From assembly GCF_014697475.1 (NCBI RefSeq), contig NZ_JACJRV010000017.1:45501-109500 (forward strand): a stretch of DNA of 64,000 nt, written 5' to 3'. Each line of letters opens with the position of its first letter. Position 1 is the first letter of the stretch. Below, piece after piece: positions 18,686-27,691 of this stretch. The DNA is from Nostoc sp. FACHB-152 (GTDB taxonomy: Bacteria; Cyanobacteriota; Cyanobacteriia; Cyanobacteriales; Nostocaceae). The translations under genes were made by a program, and so were the position numbers. The notes below the pieces were generated by a model. It was not told the DNA's origin. It was given only the letters and a program-made list of their open reading frames with translations, and ran no database searches.

Positions 18686-18985
18686 TTAGTAAAGTGCTTC
18701 TTCTTGGTGGGTCAAGATTGTACAGTCAGAGGTTGGATAAGCAACACAGGTCAACACATATCCAGCTTCGATTTGATCGTCGTCCAAGAAAGATTGGTCA
18801 GACTGGTCAATGGTACCACTTTGAATTTTACCTGCACAGGTGGAGCAAGCACCAGCGCGGCAGGAGAAGGGCAAGTCTATGCCTTGTTCTTCAGCAGCGT
18901 CTAGAATATATTCATCATCTGGCACTTCTATTGTGGTGTCTAAACCTTCAGCTTCGTTAATCAGTCTAACTTTGTAAGATGGCAT
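18686..18985 (-). CDS. petF: [2Fe-2S] plant-type ferredoxin, copy 2
   Basis: A 99-residue paralogue of the preceding ferredoxin with all four ligand cysteines ([20 protein letters not shown]) and an almost identical sequence; changes cluster at the N-terminus ([20 protein letters not shown]) and C-terminus (EEALY). The flanks match too: both genes share the same leader (ACGGCAGTATAAGTTATGCT) and the same downstream hairpin. Recent duplication or gene conversion is the simplest reading. The substitutions near the surface may shift partner preference; that is inference. Confidence 0.95.
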   Translation of the reverse strand: MPSYKVRLINEAEGLDTTIEVPDDEYILDAAEEQGIDLPFSCRAGACSTCAGKIQSGTIDQSDQSFLDDDQIEAGYVLTCVAYPTSDCTILTHQEEALY

Positions 18986-19336
18986 TTCCGTATTCCTCTC
19001 TTTTGTAAACGGCAGTATAAGTTATGCTAAAGCAGTACCTACGGCTTAACTTATAGGATGAGCCGCTCATGAATATTTACTTCAATTCTGATACTACGGG
19101 AAAAATTAAACCATGTAACTCGAAATCGACCACGATTAGTAATGAAATTTAGTTACTAGGGAATAATAAGTTTAGTTTATACGTTAAGTCGTTGAGTAGG
19201 AACTTCAAGAACAAGGGTGTATGAGTATATGGGTATATGGGTGTAGGGGTATATGTATTGAAAACCTTTACACACAAACTCAACAACTAATATAAGTGCG
19301 TAAGTCCTGCCCTAATGTCTATGTGATTGAGGGATC
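18986..19336. other. 351-base spacer with short TATGGG-type tandem repeats
   Basis: Upstream of ferredoxin copy 2 and upstream of the oxidoreductase gene. It should contain both promoters. At about 19214-19256 there is a run of imperfect GGGTGTATG/GGGTATATG units. No small gene is supported. Confidence 0.5.
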
Positions 19337-20347
19337 ATGTATAATTCAGAGGCAGTTTTGGGGCAAGCACAAGTGCGTGTCGGCATGGTAGGTACTGGGT
19401 ATGCAGCAAAATTAAGAGCAGAAGCACTGCTGCAAGATGAGCGAACGCATCTTACCGCAGTTGTCGGCCATACCCCAGAAACAACAGAAATTTTCGCTAA
19501 AGAATATCAAATCTCAGCTATCAATTCTTGGCAAGAGCTAGTAGCACGAGAAGATATAGATCTAGTAGTAATATCCACAGTTAATCGAGATCATGGAGCG
19601 ATCGCCAAGGCTGCCCTGTTGCACGGAAAGCACGTAGTTGTAGAATATCCTCTATCAGTGGATTTAGCCCAGGCAGAAGAACTCATCGCCTTAGCCAAAG
19701 CCCAAAATAAATTACTCCATGTCGAACATATAGAACTTTTGGGTGGCTTGCACCAAGCTTTAAAACAAAATATAGACAAAGTTGGCAAGGTGTTTTATGT
19801 CCGCTACAGCACCATCAACTCCCAAAATCCTGCACCGCGTAAGTGGACTTATAACCATGAACTATTTGGGTTTCCTTTAATTGGGGCAATTTCTCGATTG
19901 CATCGTCTGGTTGATTTATTTGGAAAAGTCTCTACAGTCAACTGTCATCAGCGATATTGGGCAGTAGAATCGGAGTACTATCAAACCTGTCTTTGTATGA
20001 GTCAATTGTGCTTCAGCAGTGGGCTGTTAGCACAGGTAATTTACGGCAAAGGCGAAACAATTTGGCAACCAGAGCGGAAATTTGAAGTTCACGGCGAAAA
20101 AGGCGGTTTAATTTTTGATGGCAATACGGGATACTTGATCCAGGCGGGAGAAACTATACCAATTGATGTTGGCACGCGCCGGGGTTTGTTTGCCAAAGAC
20201 ACAAGTATGGTGTTAGATCATCTGTTTGATGGCACTCCTTTGTATGTCACCCCAGAACAAAGTTTGTATACCCTGAAGGTGGCTGATGCCGCCCAAAGAG
20301 CAGCACAAACAGGGTTAACTATATTTTTGAATGATGCTTTAGATTAA
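19337..20347 (+). CDS. Gfo/Idh/MocA-family oxidoreductase
   Basis: A 336-residue NAD(P)-dependent oxidoreductase. The Rossmann motif is VGMVGTGYAAKLRAEAL near residue 16, and the family signature GKHVVVEYPLSVDLAQAEELIALA is present, with Glu-Tyr-Pro in place of the more common Glu-Lys-Pro. That replaces the usual catalytic lysine, as in biliverdin reductase and related branches, so a reduction of a non-sugar substrate such as a bilin is possible. It is five bases upstream of the methionine aminopeptidase gene, so the two are co-transcribed. Biliverdin reductase (BvdR) is a reasonable candidate but not proven. Confidence 0.8.
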   Translation: MYNSEAVLGQAQVRVGMVGTGYAAKLRAEALLQDERTHLTAVVGHTPETTEIFAKEYQISAINSWQELVAREDIDLVVISTVNRDHGAIAKAALLHGKHVVVEYPLSVDLAQAEELIALAKAQNKLLHVEHIELLGGLHQALKQNIDKVGKVFYVRYSTINSQNPAPRKWTYNHELFGFPLIGAISRLHRLVDLFGKVSTVNCHQRYWAVESEYYQTCLCMSQLCFSSGLLAQVIYGKGETIWQPERKFEVHGEKGGLIFDGNTGYLIQAGETIPIDVGTRRGLFAKDTSMVLDHLFDGTPLYVTPEQSLYTLKVADAAQRAAQTGLTIFLNDALD

Positions 20348-20352
20348 AGTCC

Positions 20353-21135
20353 ATGAAAACCGAAACAATCGTTATTTTATCTTCACGAGAAATTGAAAAA
20401 ATGCGCCGGGCAGGACGCTTGGCGGCTAAACTTCTAGAGCATCTAGAACCACTAGTGAAACCAGGGGTGAGTACGCTAGAACTCAATGATGAAGCTGAAC
20501 GCTGGACACAAGCTCATGGGGCTAAAAGCGCGCCTCTTGGTTATAAAGGTTTTCCTCGGTCAATTTGCACCAGCGTCAATGAAGTAATCTGTCATGGCAT
20601 TCCCAACGCTAAACAAATCCTCAAAGAAGGTGACATTATTAATATTGATGTTACGCCGATTGTTGATGGATACCACGGTGATACATCTAAAACATTTATT
20701 GTGGGTAACACCTCTCCAAAGACGCAACAGTTGGTAGAAGTCACCCAAGAGTGCCTTTATCGTGGTATTGCTGAAGTCAAACCAGGGGCAAAAATTGGTG
20801 ATATTGGGGCAGCAATTCAGGAGTATGCTGAATCTCAGGGTTTTTCTGTGGTACGGGATTTTGTCGGACATGGCATCAGTAATATATTCCACACTGCACC
20901 AGACATTCCCCACTACGGCACACGTGGTAAAGGTAAGCGAATCAGACCAGGAATGGTATTTACCATCGAGCCAATGATTAACGAAGGTACTTGGGAAGTA
21001 GAAATGTTGGGCGATGGGTGGACGGCTGTGACACGCGATCGCAAATTGTCGGCGCAATTCGAGCATACAATAGCAGTCACAGAAGATGGTGTAGAAATAT
21101 TAACTCTACCTGAAGATATAGCAGGGGATAGGTGA
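20353..21135 (+). CDS. map: Methionine aminopeptidase, type I
   Basis: A 260-residue cytosolic metallopeptidase removing N-terminal methionine. All five metal ligands of the pita-bread fold can be recognised in INIDVTPIVDGYHGDTSKTF (two Asp), VGHGISNIFH (His), TIEPMINEG (Glu) and QFEHTIAV (Glu); the substrate-side His is in ICHGIPN. It starts five bases after the upstream oxidoreductase stop. Cyanobacteria usually carry several map paralogues; this is one. Confidence 0.94.
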   Translation: MKTETIVILSSREIEKMRRAGRLAAKLLEHLEPLVKPGVSTLELNDEAERWTQAHGAKSAPLGYKGFPRSICTSVNEVICHGIPNAKQILKEGDIINIDVTPIVDGYHGDTSKTFIVGNTSPKTQQLVEVTQECLYRGIAEVKPGAKIGDIGAAIQEYAESQGFSVVRDFVGHGISNIFHTAPDIPHYGTRGKGKRIRPGMVFTIEPMINEGTWEVEMLGDGWTAVTRDRKLSAQFEHTIAVTEDGVEILTLPEDIAGDR

Positions 21136-21388
21136 CAGGTTACAGGGGACAGGTGACAGGATACAGGGGACAGAGATAAAAGCCTTTTGGTGTCTAAGTT
21201 TTATTATCTGTTGATGTCCTAAGCTATGCTTTAATTATGATAAATAATTTTAGGCACGCAAGCTTTTGCGTCCCTAGCTAAATAATCAGCAGAAACTCTA
21301 TAATCAAGGGATGAAAATCCTACTTCCTACTCCCTACTCCCCACTCCCTATTTGAGTGATAATTGAGATAGAACTCAATTTACTACTT

Positions 21389-21580
21389 ATGTCCACAGTG
21401 TCTTGTACTGGTTGTGTTGTAATTCTCAATCAACAAAACGAACAAAATCTTGCTCACCAACAGCAGTGCCAAGATACACCAATCAATCACAGCAAAAGTA
21501 AGGGTAAAAATTGTACTGTGGTTGAGAACGGTCGAGTGGTGGTAATTCCTTCTCAACCTGATGAGACTGCCAAAGAGTAA
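21389..21580 (+). CDS. Small Cys/Gln-rich hypothetical protein
   Basis: A possible 63-residue protein (MSTVSCTGCVVILNQQ at the start, ENGRVVVIPSQPDE near the end) that I do not recognise. It has a CxxC pair near the N-terminus and two more cysteines later, which could suit metal binding. An in-frame GTG at 21356 would add 11 residues overlapping a filler repeat, so ATG 21389 is preferred. There is no clear ribosome-binding site, and it may not be real. Confidence 0.35.
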   Translation: MSTVSCTGCVVILNQQNEQNLAHQQQCQDTPINHSKSKGKNCTVVENGRVVVIPSQPDETAKE

Positions 21581-21792
21581 GTTACTCTCTAAGAGCGCAT
21601 TTTAGGTTGGGAGAGGGAAGTAAAAAATATGTTTGAACGCAACATGGTTTTATAAAACCTAGACACAGAAAGCAATCCAAAATCTAATACCAATTCGTAA
21701 TTCGTAATTCGTAATTAAGATGCGTCAGATATGACATGGTTTTCGGGGTTTGAATGTGTTACCTCATTTTAGTGAATTGGTAGAAAATCCGA

Positions 21793-22581
21793 TTACCGCC
21801 ATTTTTCACTCCAAGCACCTGTGACATTAAACGCACCAGGAACAGGAGTAAACTTCAAGGAACCCCAACCGAAAGTATTACAAATTGGGCCAAAACCTGT
21901 ACCGCAAACATCACTGGCACCATAGCCATTAAAAGAACGAGTTCCAATGTGAGAATAGGTGGAACCTCCCCAATTACCGTTACCAAACCAAGTGGTGTTA
22001 TTTGGCCCGACACGGAGAACACAACGCAAGCCAGAACCGCGACGGCTACCTGCGAGGTCAGACACTCTATATTCATCAAAGTAACCACCACAAGTATTTG
22101 GTCTGGACAAAGGCTGGTAATTAGTGGATCTAACTAAGTGCCATTCTTCATTCCATGCGCCGGTGACACGAATTGTGGAACCAATAACTTCTACCTTCAA
22201 ATTTCCTGGAAAGTTATTATGAATATCTTCCCCATTGCCATGAATGTCGGAAGCAAAACCAACAAGATTGGAACTTCTATAAATTGCTTGTCCTACGTGG
22301 CGATAGGTTGCACCACCCCAATTACCTTCACCATACCAAGCTAGTTTGGGAATTGTGGTTCCTGGTCTGCCTTCACTAAATTTAACGCAGCGAATACCAA
22401 ACCCTTGGCGGTTATCTAGGGGTTTGACAATATATGTACTAAGATGAGGGCCGCAGCTAAAGTTTGCTGTTTTTACTAAGTCCAAATTTCTGATTAAAGG
22501 TACTTGGGCAAAAACACTGCTGGCGGTAGATATGGCAACTAAACTACCAATAGTAAAAGATTTTATTGCGAGCCGAAACAT
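21793..22581 (-). CDS. Secreted protein with two internal repeats, unknown function
   Basis: A 262-residue protein with a signal peptide (hydrophobic residues ~8-22, cleavage after VFAQ). The mature part is two related ~110-residue halves, each with a Cys pair, a FGIRC/SGLRC strand, GEGNWGGATYRHVGQ or GNGNWGGSTYSHIGT, and ending VTGAWNEEWH or VTGAWSEKWR. The repeated Cys, Trp and Gly positions point to a compact beta-rich, disulfide-bonded fold working outside the cytoplasm or in the periplasm. No characterised family comes to mind. It is divergent from the sigma-factor gene. Confidence 0.72.
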   Translation of the reverse strand: MFRLAIKSFTIGSLVAISTASSVFAQVPLIRNLDLVKTANFSCGPHLSTYIVKPLDNRQGFGIRCVKFSEGRPGTTIPKLAWYGEGNWGGATYRHVGQAIYRSSNLVGFASDIHGNGEDIHNNFPGNLKVEVIGSTIRVTGAWNEEWHLVRSTNYQPLSRPNTCGGYFDEYRVSDLAGSRRGSGLRCVLRVGPNNTTWFGNGNWGGSTYSHIGTRSFNGYGASDVCGTGFGPICNTFGWGSLKFTPVPGAFNVTGAWSEKWR

Positions 22582-22661
22582 AATTCAATTCCTTGTAGTA
22601 AAGTTTGTGCAGGCTTCGTTGAATGCCTGTACTTTTCCTTTAGGTCGGCTTCTAGTTTTTT

Positions 22662-23837
22662 ATGCAGCCTCGACAAAGCATTATTGAAATTTTTTCAACT
22701 TTCGTGCAGTTTGAAGCCGATCGCTTCAGTTGTTGGGCGACGGAATCACGCTTGCGTCGCAGCATTCAAAGTTGTCTTCAACAAATACCAAAAGAAAATT
22801 TAGAAGATTTTTGGGTATTGTATTGGTATAAGTTATGGCAAGATTTAACAGCCTCATCCTTAGCAAAACAGCATCTCACGGCTTATTTACAAGAACCTTG
22901 TTATTGGATATCCCAAAAAACTTGCGCTGGTTTCGCCAGTAGCCAATTCAAATTATCTGATTGTTTTCAAATTGCGATCGCCCAAGTTGAACGTGTCCTC
23001 AAAGGTTTTAATCCTCATCAAAGCAGTACTTTTAAAAACTATGCCAGTCTGATTTTTGGCAGTGCTATCCGCGAAACTCTGCGTCAGCGTCAAGAAGTCG
23101 ATATCTGTAGCGATTGGGGTTTGTTACGCAAAACCAGTCAAAAGCGTTTGGCAGAATCTTTGCAAAATGCTGGTTTATCTCTTGATACAATTCGCGCCTA
23201 CACTTTGGCTTGGAATGCTTTCAAAACTCTCTATGTTCCCACAAAAGCCAGTAACTCTCGGCAATTATCTCGACCTGATGATAGCACTTGGGAAGCGATC
23301 GCTCAATCTTACAATTCCCAAAGCACGCAATCTACAAACCCTCAAACTCTGGAAAAGTGGCTATTAAGTGCGGCGAAAGCTGTCCGCAAATATCTTTATC
23401 CTTCTCCGGACTCTCTCAATGTCTCCAAAGGTGGTGATGATGGGTTTGAGTTACTGGATAATTTACCAGGGGTGCAAGAATCTTTAATTAATGAAATTGT
23501 TGCCCTAGAAGAAGAACAAGCTAGGAATTCCCAACGAGGTGAAATTAACCAAGTATTAACGACTGCGATCGCTCAATTAGAAGTGCAAATCCAACAAATA
23601 TTGCAACTATACTATGCACAGCAACTTAATCAAGATGCGATCGCTAAACAACTAGACATCAAACAGTACACTGTTTCGCGGCGACTGACAAAAGCGAAAG
23701 AGGTTTTGCTGCGGTCTTTAGCTAACTGGTGCAAAGATAGCTTGCATATTTCTGTGACATCAGACTTACTCAAAAGTATGAGTGCTGTAATGGAAGAGTG
23801 GCTGCAAAATTACTATATGGCAGGAGGCAGGAGGTAA
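22662..23837 (+). CDS. sigJ: Group 3 sigma-70-family factor (SigJ-like)
   Basis: A 391-residue protein. The C-terminal region (~300-360) is a clear sigma region 4 helix-turn-helix: LEVQIQQILQLYYAQQLNQDAIAKQLDIKQYTVSRRLTKAKEVL. The long N-terminal part (FKNYASLIFGSAIRETLRQRQE around residue 125) looks like a diverged region 2. This build fits cyanobacterial group 3 SigJ, linked in Anabaena to desiccation-related gene expression (recalled, not checked). The DUF1822 gene that usually follows sigJ is next at 24009. The symbol is moderately sure. Confidence 0.75.
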   Translation: MQPRQSIIEIFSTFVQFEADRFSCWATESRLRRSIQSCLQQIPKENLEDFWVLYWYKLWQDLTASSLAKQHLTAYLQEPCYWISQKTCAGFASSQFKLSDCFQIAIAQVERVLKGFNPHQSSTFKNYASLIFGSAIRETLRQRQEVDICSDWGLLRKTSQKRLAESLQNAGLSLDTIRAYTLAWNAFKTLYVPTKASNSRQLSRPDDSTWEAIAQSYNSQSTQSTNPQTLEKWLLSAAKAVRKYLYPSPDSLNVSKGGDDGFELLDNLPGVQESLINEIVALEEEQARNSQRGEINQVLTTAIAQLEVQIQQILQLYYAQQLNQDAIAKQLDIKQYTVSRRLTKAKEVLLRSLANWCKDSLHISVTSDLLKSMSAVMEEWLQNYYMAGGRR

Positions 23838-23968
23838 AAGTTTTACTATTCTTGGTATTCAAGCTTTCAAAATATTTTAACTTATGCGACTACTGCGATA
23901 CATCTTCTCGCTAACCAGGTTCAGACCAATTTTGCAGACTGTTCGGGGAAGAGAATGTTTCCCTGGTA

Positions 23969-25153
23969 GTGCCAAAACAAGCCAAACCTTTCCCCGGAGT
24001 AACCACCATGACTTTTACTTTTGCTAATTCTCCAGATCTAATTTTAGAGATTCCCGAAACTACGCAACACCATCAAGGTTTTTCGCATCCCAGTTCTGAT
24101 TATCAAGCTTATTTAAACCAACTTTGTCTGAATGCTGTCTTACCTTGGTTACAGGAGGAATTTACACCACAGGCAAAGGTGTGGCCGAATACCACTGCTT
24201 TAGCTAGTTTTTGGGAACTGGTGAATGGAACCGCTATTACAGTAGATGCAACGAGATTTATCTTGGTTCCCAGCGAAAGTATTGATTGCAGTGAGTTGCG
24301 CGTACCGCAAGAATGGGTGGATTTACTGAGTTGGCTAGGTGACTATTATTTAGCTGTGCAAGTCGAACCAGATGCGGGCTATGTGAGAGTTTGGGGTTAT
24401 GGTACTCATGCCCAACTTAAGAATAAAGGAAGTTATGATGCAGGCGATCGCACTTATTCTCTAGATATTGCTGAGTTAATTACCGATATCAGCATCTTAG
24501 CGGTAGCGCGAGAATTTTGTACAGCCGAACCGACACGAATTGCTGTTGCAGCAATTCCGACCCTACCACAAGCCCAAGCGCAAAATTTAATTGACCGCCT
24601 GGGAAAGCCAGAAGTCATCACACCTCGGTTAGCGGTTCCTTTTCAACTGTGGGGTGGGTTAATTGAACATGGCGGTTGGCGGCAAAATTTATATGAAAAA
24701 CGCATCGGACTACCCCAACAGCGTGCAGTTTTGCAATGGTTGCAAAGCGGTGTATCTCAACTTGCACAAAATATCGGTTGGGAACGCTGGAATTTAGAAT
24801 TGAGTGCAGCTGCGGCGCGGAGTGTAGAAGATAGACAAACTGAGGTGAATATATCACGACGGCTGGCGATCGCTGGACAATTATATGAACTGACAATTAC
24901 ACCCCAAGGTGAACCAAATACACCTTACTGGCGATTCCAGTTGCGTAACGCCACTGTTGGTGCGGACATTCCTGGCGGTTTTAAACTTAGGCTTCTTACA
25001 GAAGATTTACAGCCTTTTCCTAATAACGAAGATATTGCTACAACTGCTGTTGAACAACTTTATGTAGAAGTTGCTTTAGAACCAGGCGAAGGCATAGTTT
25101 GGGAAATAGAACCTCTACCGGAAAATTATGAGCGAGAAATACTCAAATTTTAA
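23969..25153 (+). CDS. DUF1822 family protein
   Basis: A 394-residue soluble protein of the cyanobacterial DUF1822 family, recognised by MTFTFANSPDLILEIPE, YLNQLCLNAVLPWLQEE and ELRVPQEWVDLLSWLGDYYLAVQV. The function is unknown, but members typically sit downstream of SigJ-type sigma factors and CHAT or serine/threonine-kinase genes. A start at ATG 24008 (MTFTFANSP...) is at least as likely as the upstream one at 23969, which would add 13 residues. It is 131 bases after the sigma-factor gene on the same strand. Confidence 0.8.
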   Translation: MPKQAKPFPGVTTMTFTFANSPDLILEIPETTQHHQGFSHPSSDYQAYLNQLCLNAVLPWLQEEFTPQAKVWPNTTALASFWELVNGTAITVDATRFILVPSESIDCSELRVPQEWVDLLSWLGDYYLAVQVEPDAGYVRVWGYGTHAQLKNKGSYDAGDRTYSLDIAELITDISILAVAREFCTAEPTRIAVAAIPTLPQAQAQNLIDRLGKPEVITPRLAVPFQLWGGLIEHGGWRQNLYEKRIGLPQQRAVLQWLQSGVSQLAQNIGWERWNLELSAAAARSVEDRQTEVNISRRLAIAGQLYELTITPQGEPNTPYWRFQLRNATVGADIPGGFKLRLLTEDLQPFPNNEDIATTAVEQLYVEVALEPGEGIVWEIEPLPENYEREILKF

Positions 25154-25225
25154 ACTTTTGTCTGATTGATTTCCGGGTAATGTAGTAAATAGGAATTTCA
25201 TTTATCCTTATGCCACTAACAAGCC

Positions 25226-25693
25226 ATGAAAACCAAAGGCAAACAACAAATGCGGATCTGGGCAATGTTGTGTCATTTTTCAGCTTTATTCTCGTGGCTA
25301 ATTTTATTTGCTTTAGTATTTCTTGGTATTCCTTTATATTTGCCCCTAAATATTTTATTACCTTTAAGTATTTGGCAACTTAAAAAGAATCAATATCCCT
25401 GGATTGATTTTCAAGGTAGAGAATCTTTAAACTTTCAAATTTCCTTGACTTTGTATACCTTAGTGTTCATTATTATTTCTTTATTACTAGTATTCGGTAG
25501 CTGTAGCATTGCTATTACCAATCATGGTGCAGTCAATGAATTTACGACTGTTTTAGACGCATTACTTTTAATGTGGATGTTTTTAATTATCGGATTACTG
25601 TTATTACAATCATTCTTGGTCAGCTTTGCAGCAATGAAAGCTTATCATGGCGAACATTACCGCTATCCTTTCACTATGCGAATTCTCAGATAA
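25226..25693 (+). CDS. DUF4870 membrane protein
   Basis: A 155-residue protein with about four hydrophobic segments (residues ~10-35, 37-50, 70-95 and 112-135). The segment MLCHFSALFSWLILFALVF, then LKKNQYPWIDFQGRESLNFQISLTLY and FTMRIL at the end are hallmarks of DUF4870 (Tic20-like four-TM fold). No biochemical role is known. It follows the DUF1822 gene by about 70 bases and may belong to the same unit. Confidence 0.82.
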   Translation: MKTKGKQQMRIWAMLCHFSALFSWLILFALVFLGIPLYLPLNILLPLSIWQLKKNQYPWIDFQGRESLNFQISLTLYTLVFIIISLLLVFGSCSIAITNHGAVNEFTTVLDALLLMWMFLIIGLLLLQSFLVSFAAMKAYHGEHYRYPFTMRILR

Positions 25694-25721
25694 TATTTAG
25701 CGTCTAAAATCTAAAATTGTA

Positions 25722-27332
25722 TTATCTTGTCTGCTTGATAGGAATTTCTATTACAAATTCTGTGGATTTTCCAAGTACAGAATTACATTCAATTTTTCCC
25801 TTATGCTTATTTACTATAGTCTGATAACTTATAGATAATCCTAAACCAGTACCTTTACCTATAGGTTTAGTCGTAAAAAACGGATCAAACAATCTAGGTT
25901 TAACTTCTTCAATTATTCCTATGCCATTGTCTTTAATACTGATGATGACATTCTCTTGATTTTTAACTTTAGTAGAAATAATAATAGAATTATAAGGGTG
26001 TTTGGTATTTGCTTTTAAAGCCTCAAATTCTTTTTGACGTATAGCATCAATAGCATTGCTAAGAATATTCATAAATACCTGATTTAATGCTCCTGCATAA
26101 CATTCAACAAGCGGCAAATCGCCATAATCTTTAATAATAACAATTTCTGTTTGCTCATGTTTACCTTGGAAACGATGCTGTAAAATTAACAAAGTACTAT
26201 CAATTCCTTCATGAATATCAACAGGTTTCATTTCTGCTTCATCAAGACGGGAGAAATTTCGCAAAGTTAGCACAATCTCACGAATACGATTAGTACCAAT
26301 TGTCATAGAACCTAAAACTTTAGCTAAATCATTAATAATAAAATTTAAATCTATCTCATCAATTAAACTAGTTATTGCTGAATTAGGATGAGAATATTCT
26401 TGCTGATATAAATTAATTAAAGTTAGTAATTTATGAGTATATTCTCTAACATAACTTAAATTGCCATAAACAAAATTAACAGGGTTATTAATTTCATGGG
26501 CGACACCAGCAACTAACTGACCTAAAGAAGACATCTTTTCAGTTTGAATTAATTGAACTTGAGTGTGTTGCAATTCTTGCAATGTTTGTTGTAATTGAAG
26601 ATTTTTCTGGTTTAATTTTTCTGTTCTGGACGCAACTTGCATTTCTAATATAGAATTAGCCTCTTCTAAAGCAGTTTGAGCATTTTTTTTAGCTTTTAAG
26701 TAACCATGTAACAAATTCAGTACCAGTAACCATGCCGGAATCAATAATATTAAACTTATGATAGAAGCCAAAATTGCCCAAAATATTTTTTGGCGATATT
26801 CTGCAACTTGTTGCTGCAACTGAATTGATATATTATGTTTTCTTTTAGTTACACCATCAGCATAAATCTGTTTTTGAGTTTCATATTCAGGGCTAGACAA
26901 TAGTATTTGTGCTGCAATTTTTTCATTTTTTCTTACTAAATTAAAAGATTGATATTCCATTTTAATTAATTGCTGATTAGCAATATCAGTTTTTTTTGCA
27001 TCTTCACTTTTATATGCTTGAGGCGCAAGTTTAATAGATTCTTGAATTGCAATATCAAGTTTATGTTCAAATTGCCGATAGCGTTGTTCCCACATTAGGT
27101 TGCCTGTAGCCGCATTCATACGTGCTGACATGGTTAACACTTCATCAAAATAGATAATTTCATCACTCAATTTTTGTAATCTAAATTCATTCTTAGTCAG
27201 ATTATTAAAATTATAGTAGCCTTGGCAATTAAGCCAGATTTGAGGAATAAATAAAAGTAATGTAAGTAATACTGTTACAGTTATTAGTTGCGAGGGAGGA
27301 ATTTTTGTTTTGTTAGTTATATACATTTTCAT
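25722..27332 (-). CDS. Membrane sensor histidine kinase
   Basis: A 536-residue kinase. Membrane segments lie near residues 14-33 and 185-207, enclosing a ~150-residue helical periplasmic sensor without a named ligand. A coiled coil (~215-265) leads to HisKA, with the phospho-acceptor in [20 protein letters not shown], and to HATPase with N-box NAIDAI, IKDNGIGI (G1) and [13 protein letters not shown] (G2). The catalytic half is strikingly like that of the three-GAF kinase at 53368, so these are paralogues with swapped sensors. No response-regulator gene is adjacent. Confidence 0.88.
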   Translation of the reverse strand: MKMYITNKTKIPPSQLITVTVLLTLLLFIPQIWLNCQGYYNFNNLTKNEFRLQKLSDEIIYFDEVLTMSARMNAATGNLMWEQRYRQFEHKLDIAIQESIKLAPQAYKSEDAKKTDIANQQLIKMEYQSFNLVRKNEKIAAQILLSSPEYETQKQIYADGVTKRKHNISIQLQQQVAEYRQKIFWAILASIISLILLIPAWLLVLNLLHGYLKAKKNAQTALEEANSILEMQVASRTEKLNQKNLQLQQTLQELQHTQVQLIQTEKMSSLGQLVAGVAHEINNPVNFVYGNLSYVREYTHKLLTLINLYQQEYSHPNSAITSLIDEIDLNFIINDLAKVLGSMTIGTNRIREIVLTLRNFSRLDEAEMKPVDIHEGIDSTLLILQHRFQGKHEQTEIVIIKDYGDLPLVECYAGALNQVFMNILSNAIDAIRQKEFEALKANTKHPYNSIIISTKVKNQENVIISIKDNGIGIIEEVKPRLFDPFFTTKPIGKGTGLGLSISYQTIVNKHKGKIECNSVLGKSTEFVIEIPIKQTR

Positions 27333-27691
27333 ATTATTTTTTATTTAGATAATTGCTGAAATTATTGAAAATATAATATTGCTTACAGCTTTTAAGTTGG
27401 CTGGATAACTTTCTCAGGTAAATAATTTTCATCAGTGAAATTTGACTAATAATAAACTAATATATGTATTTTTGTCTATGGTGATTCAAAAGTCCATATG
27501 TTTTTACATATAAAATCAAAATATATTTTTTATAAAGGTTCAGTATTTTTACTAAAAAAATTTATATGTGTTAAAAATATTAAGAAAAAATTTACCAAAT
27601 ACTTGTGTATTATATTGTGGCAATTATTTAAAATTATCAAGGTAAATAATATCGCTATTCTCTCATTTAATTTAGGGGTGCGTAGTTAACC
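27333..27691. other. 359-base AT-rich divergent spacer
   Basis: Between the kinase gene (-) and an oxidoreductase gene (+). Long A/T tracts and Ile/Lys/Phe-rich frames are present, but no frame shows convincing coding character. It presumably contains both promoters. Confidence 0.5.

Noticed and set aside
21129..21176. Repeated ACAGGGGACAGGTGACAGG units, considered as a CRISPR remnant
   Set aside because: Units are short, contiguous and unspaced, the filler type common between cyanobacterial genes.
21691..21717. ATTCGTA repeated three times, considered as a regulatory array
   Set aside because: This is a typical short tandemly repeated heptamer of filamentous cyanobacteria with no sign of function.
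22662..23837. Considered as a heterocyst regulator (HetZ-like)
   Set aside because: The C-terminal region is a clear sigma region 4 helix-turn-helix and the DUF1822 neighbour fits SigJ.
27498..27689. Possible 63-residue Ile/Lys/Phe-rich protein ahead of the oxidoreductase gene
   Set aside because: Composition simply reflects an A/T tract, with no ribosome-binding site and no domain.
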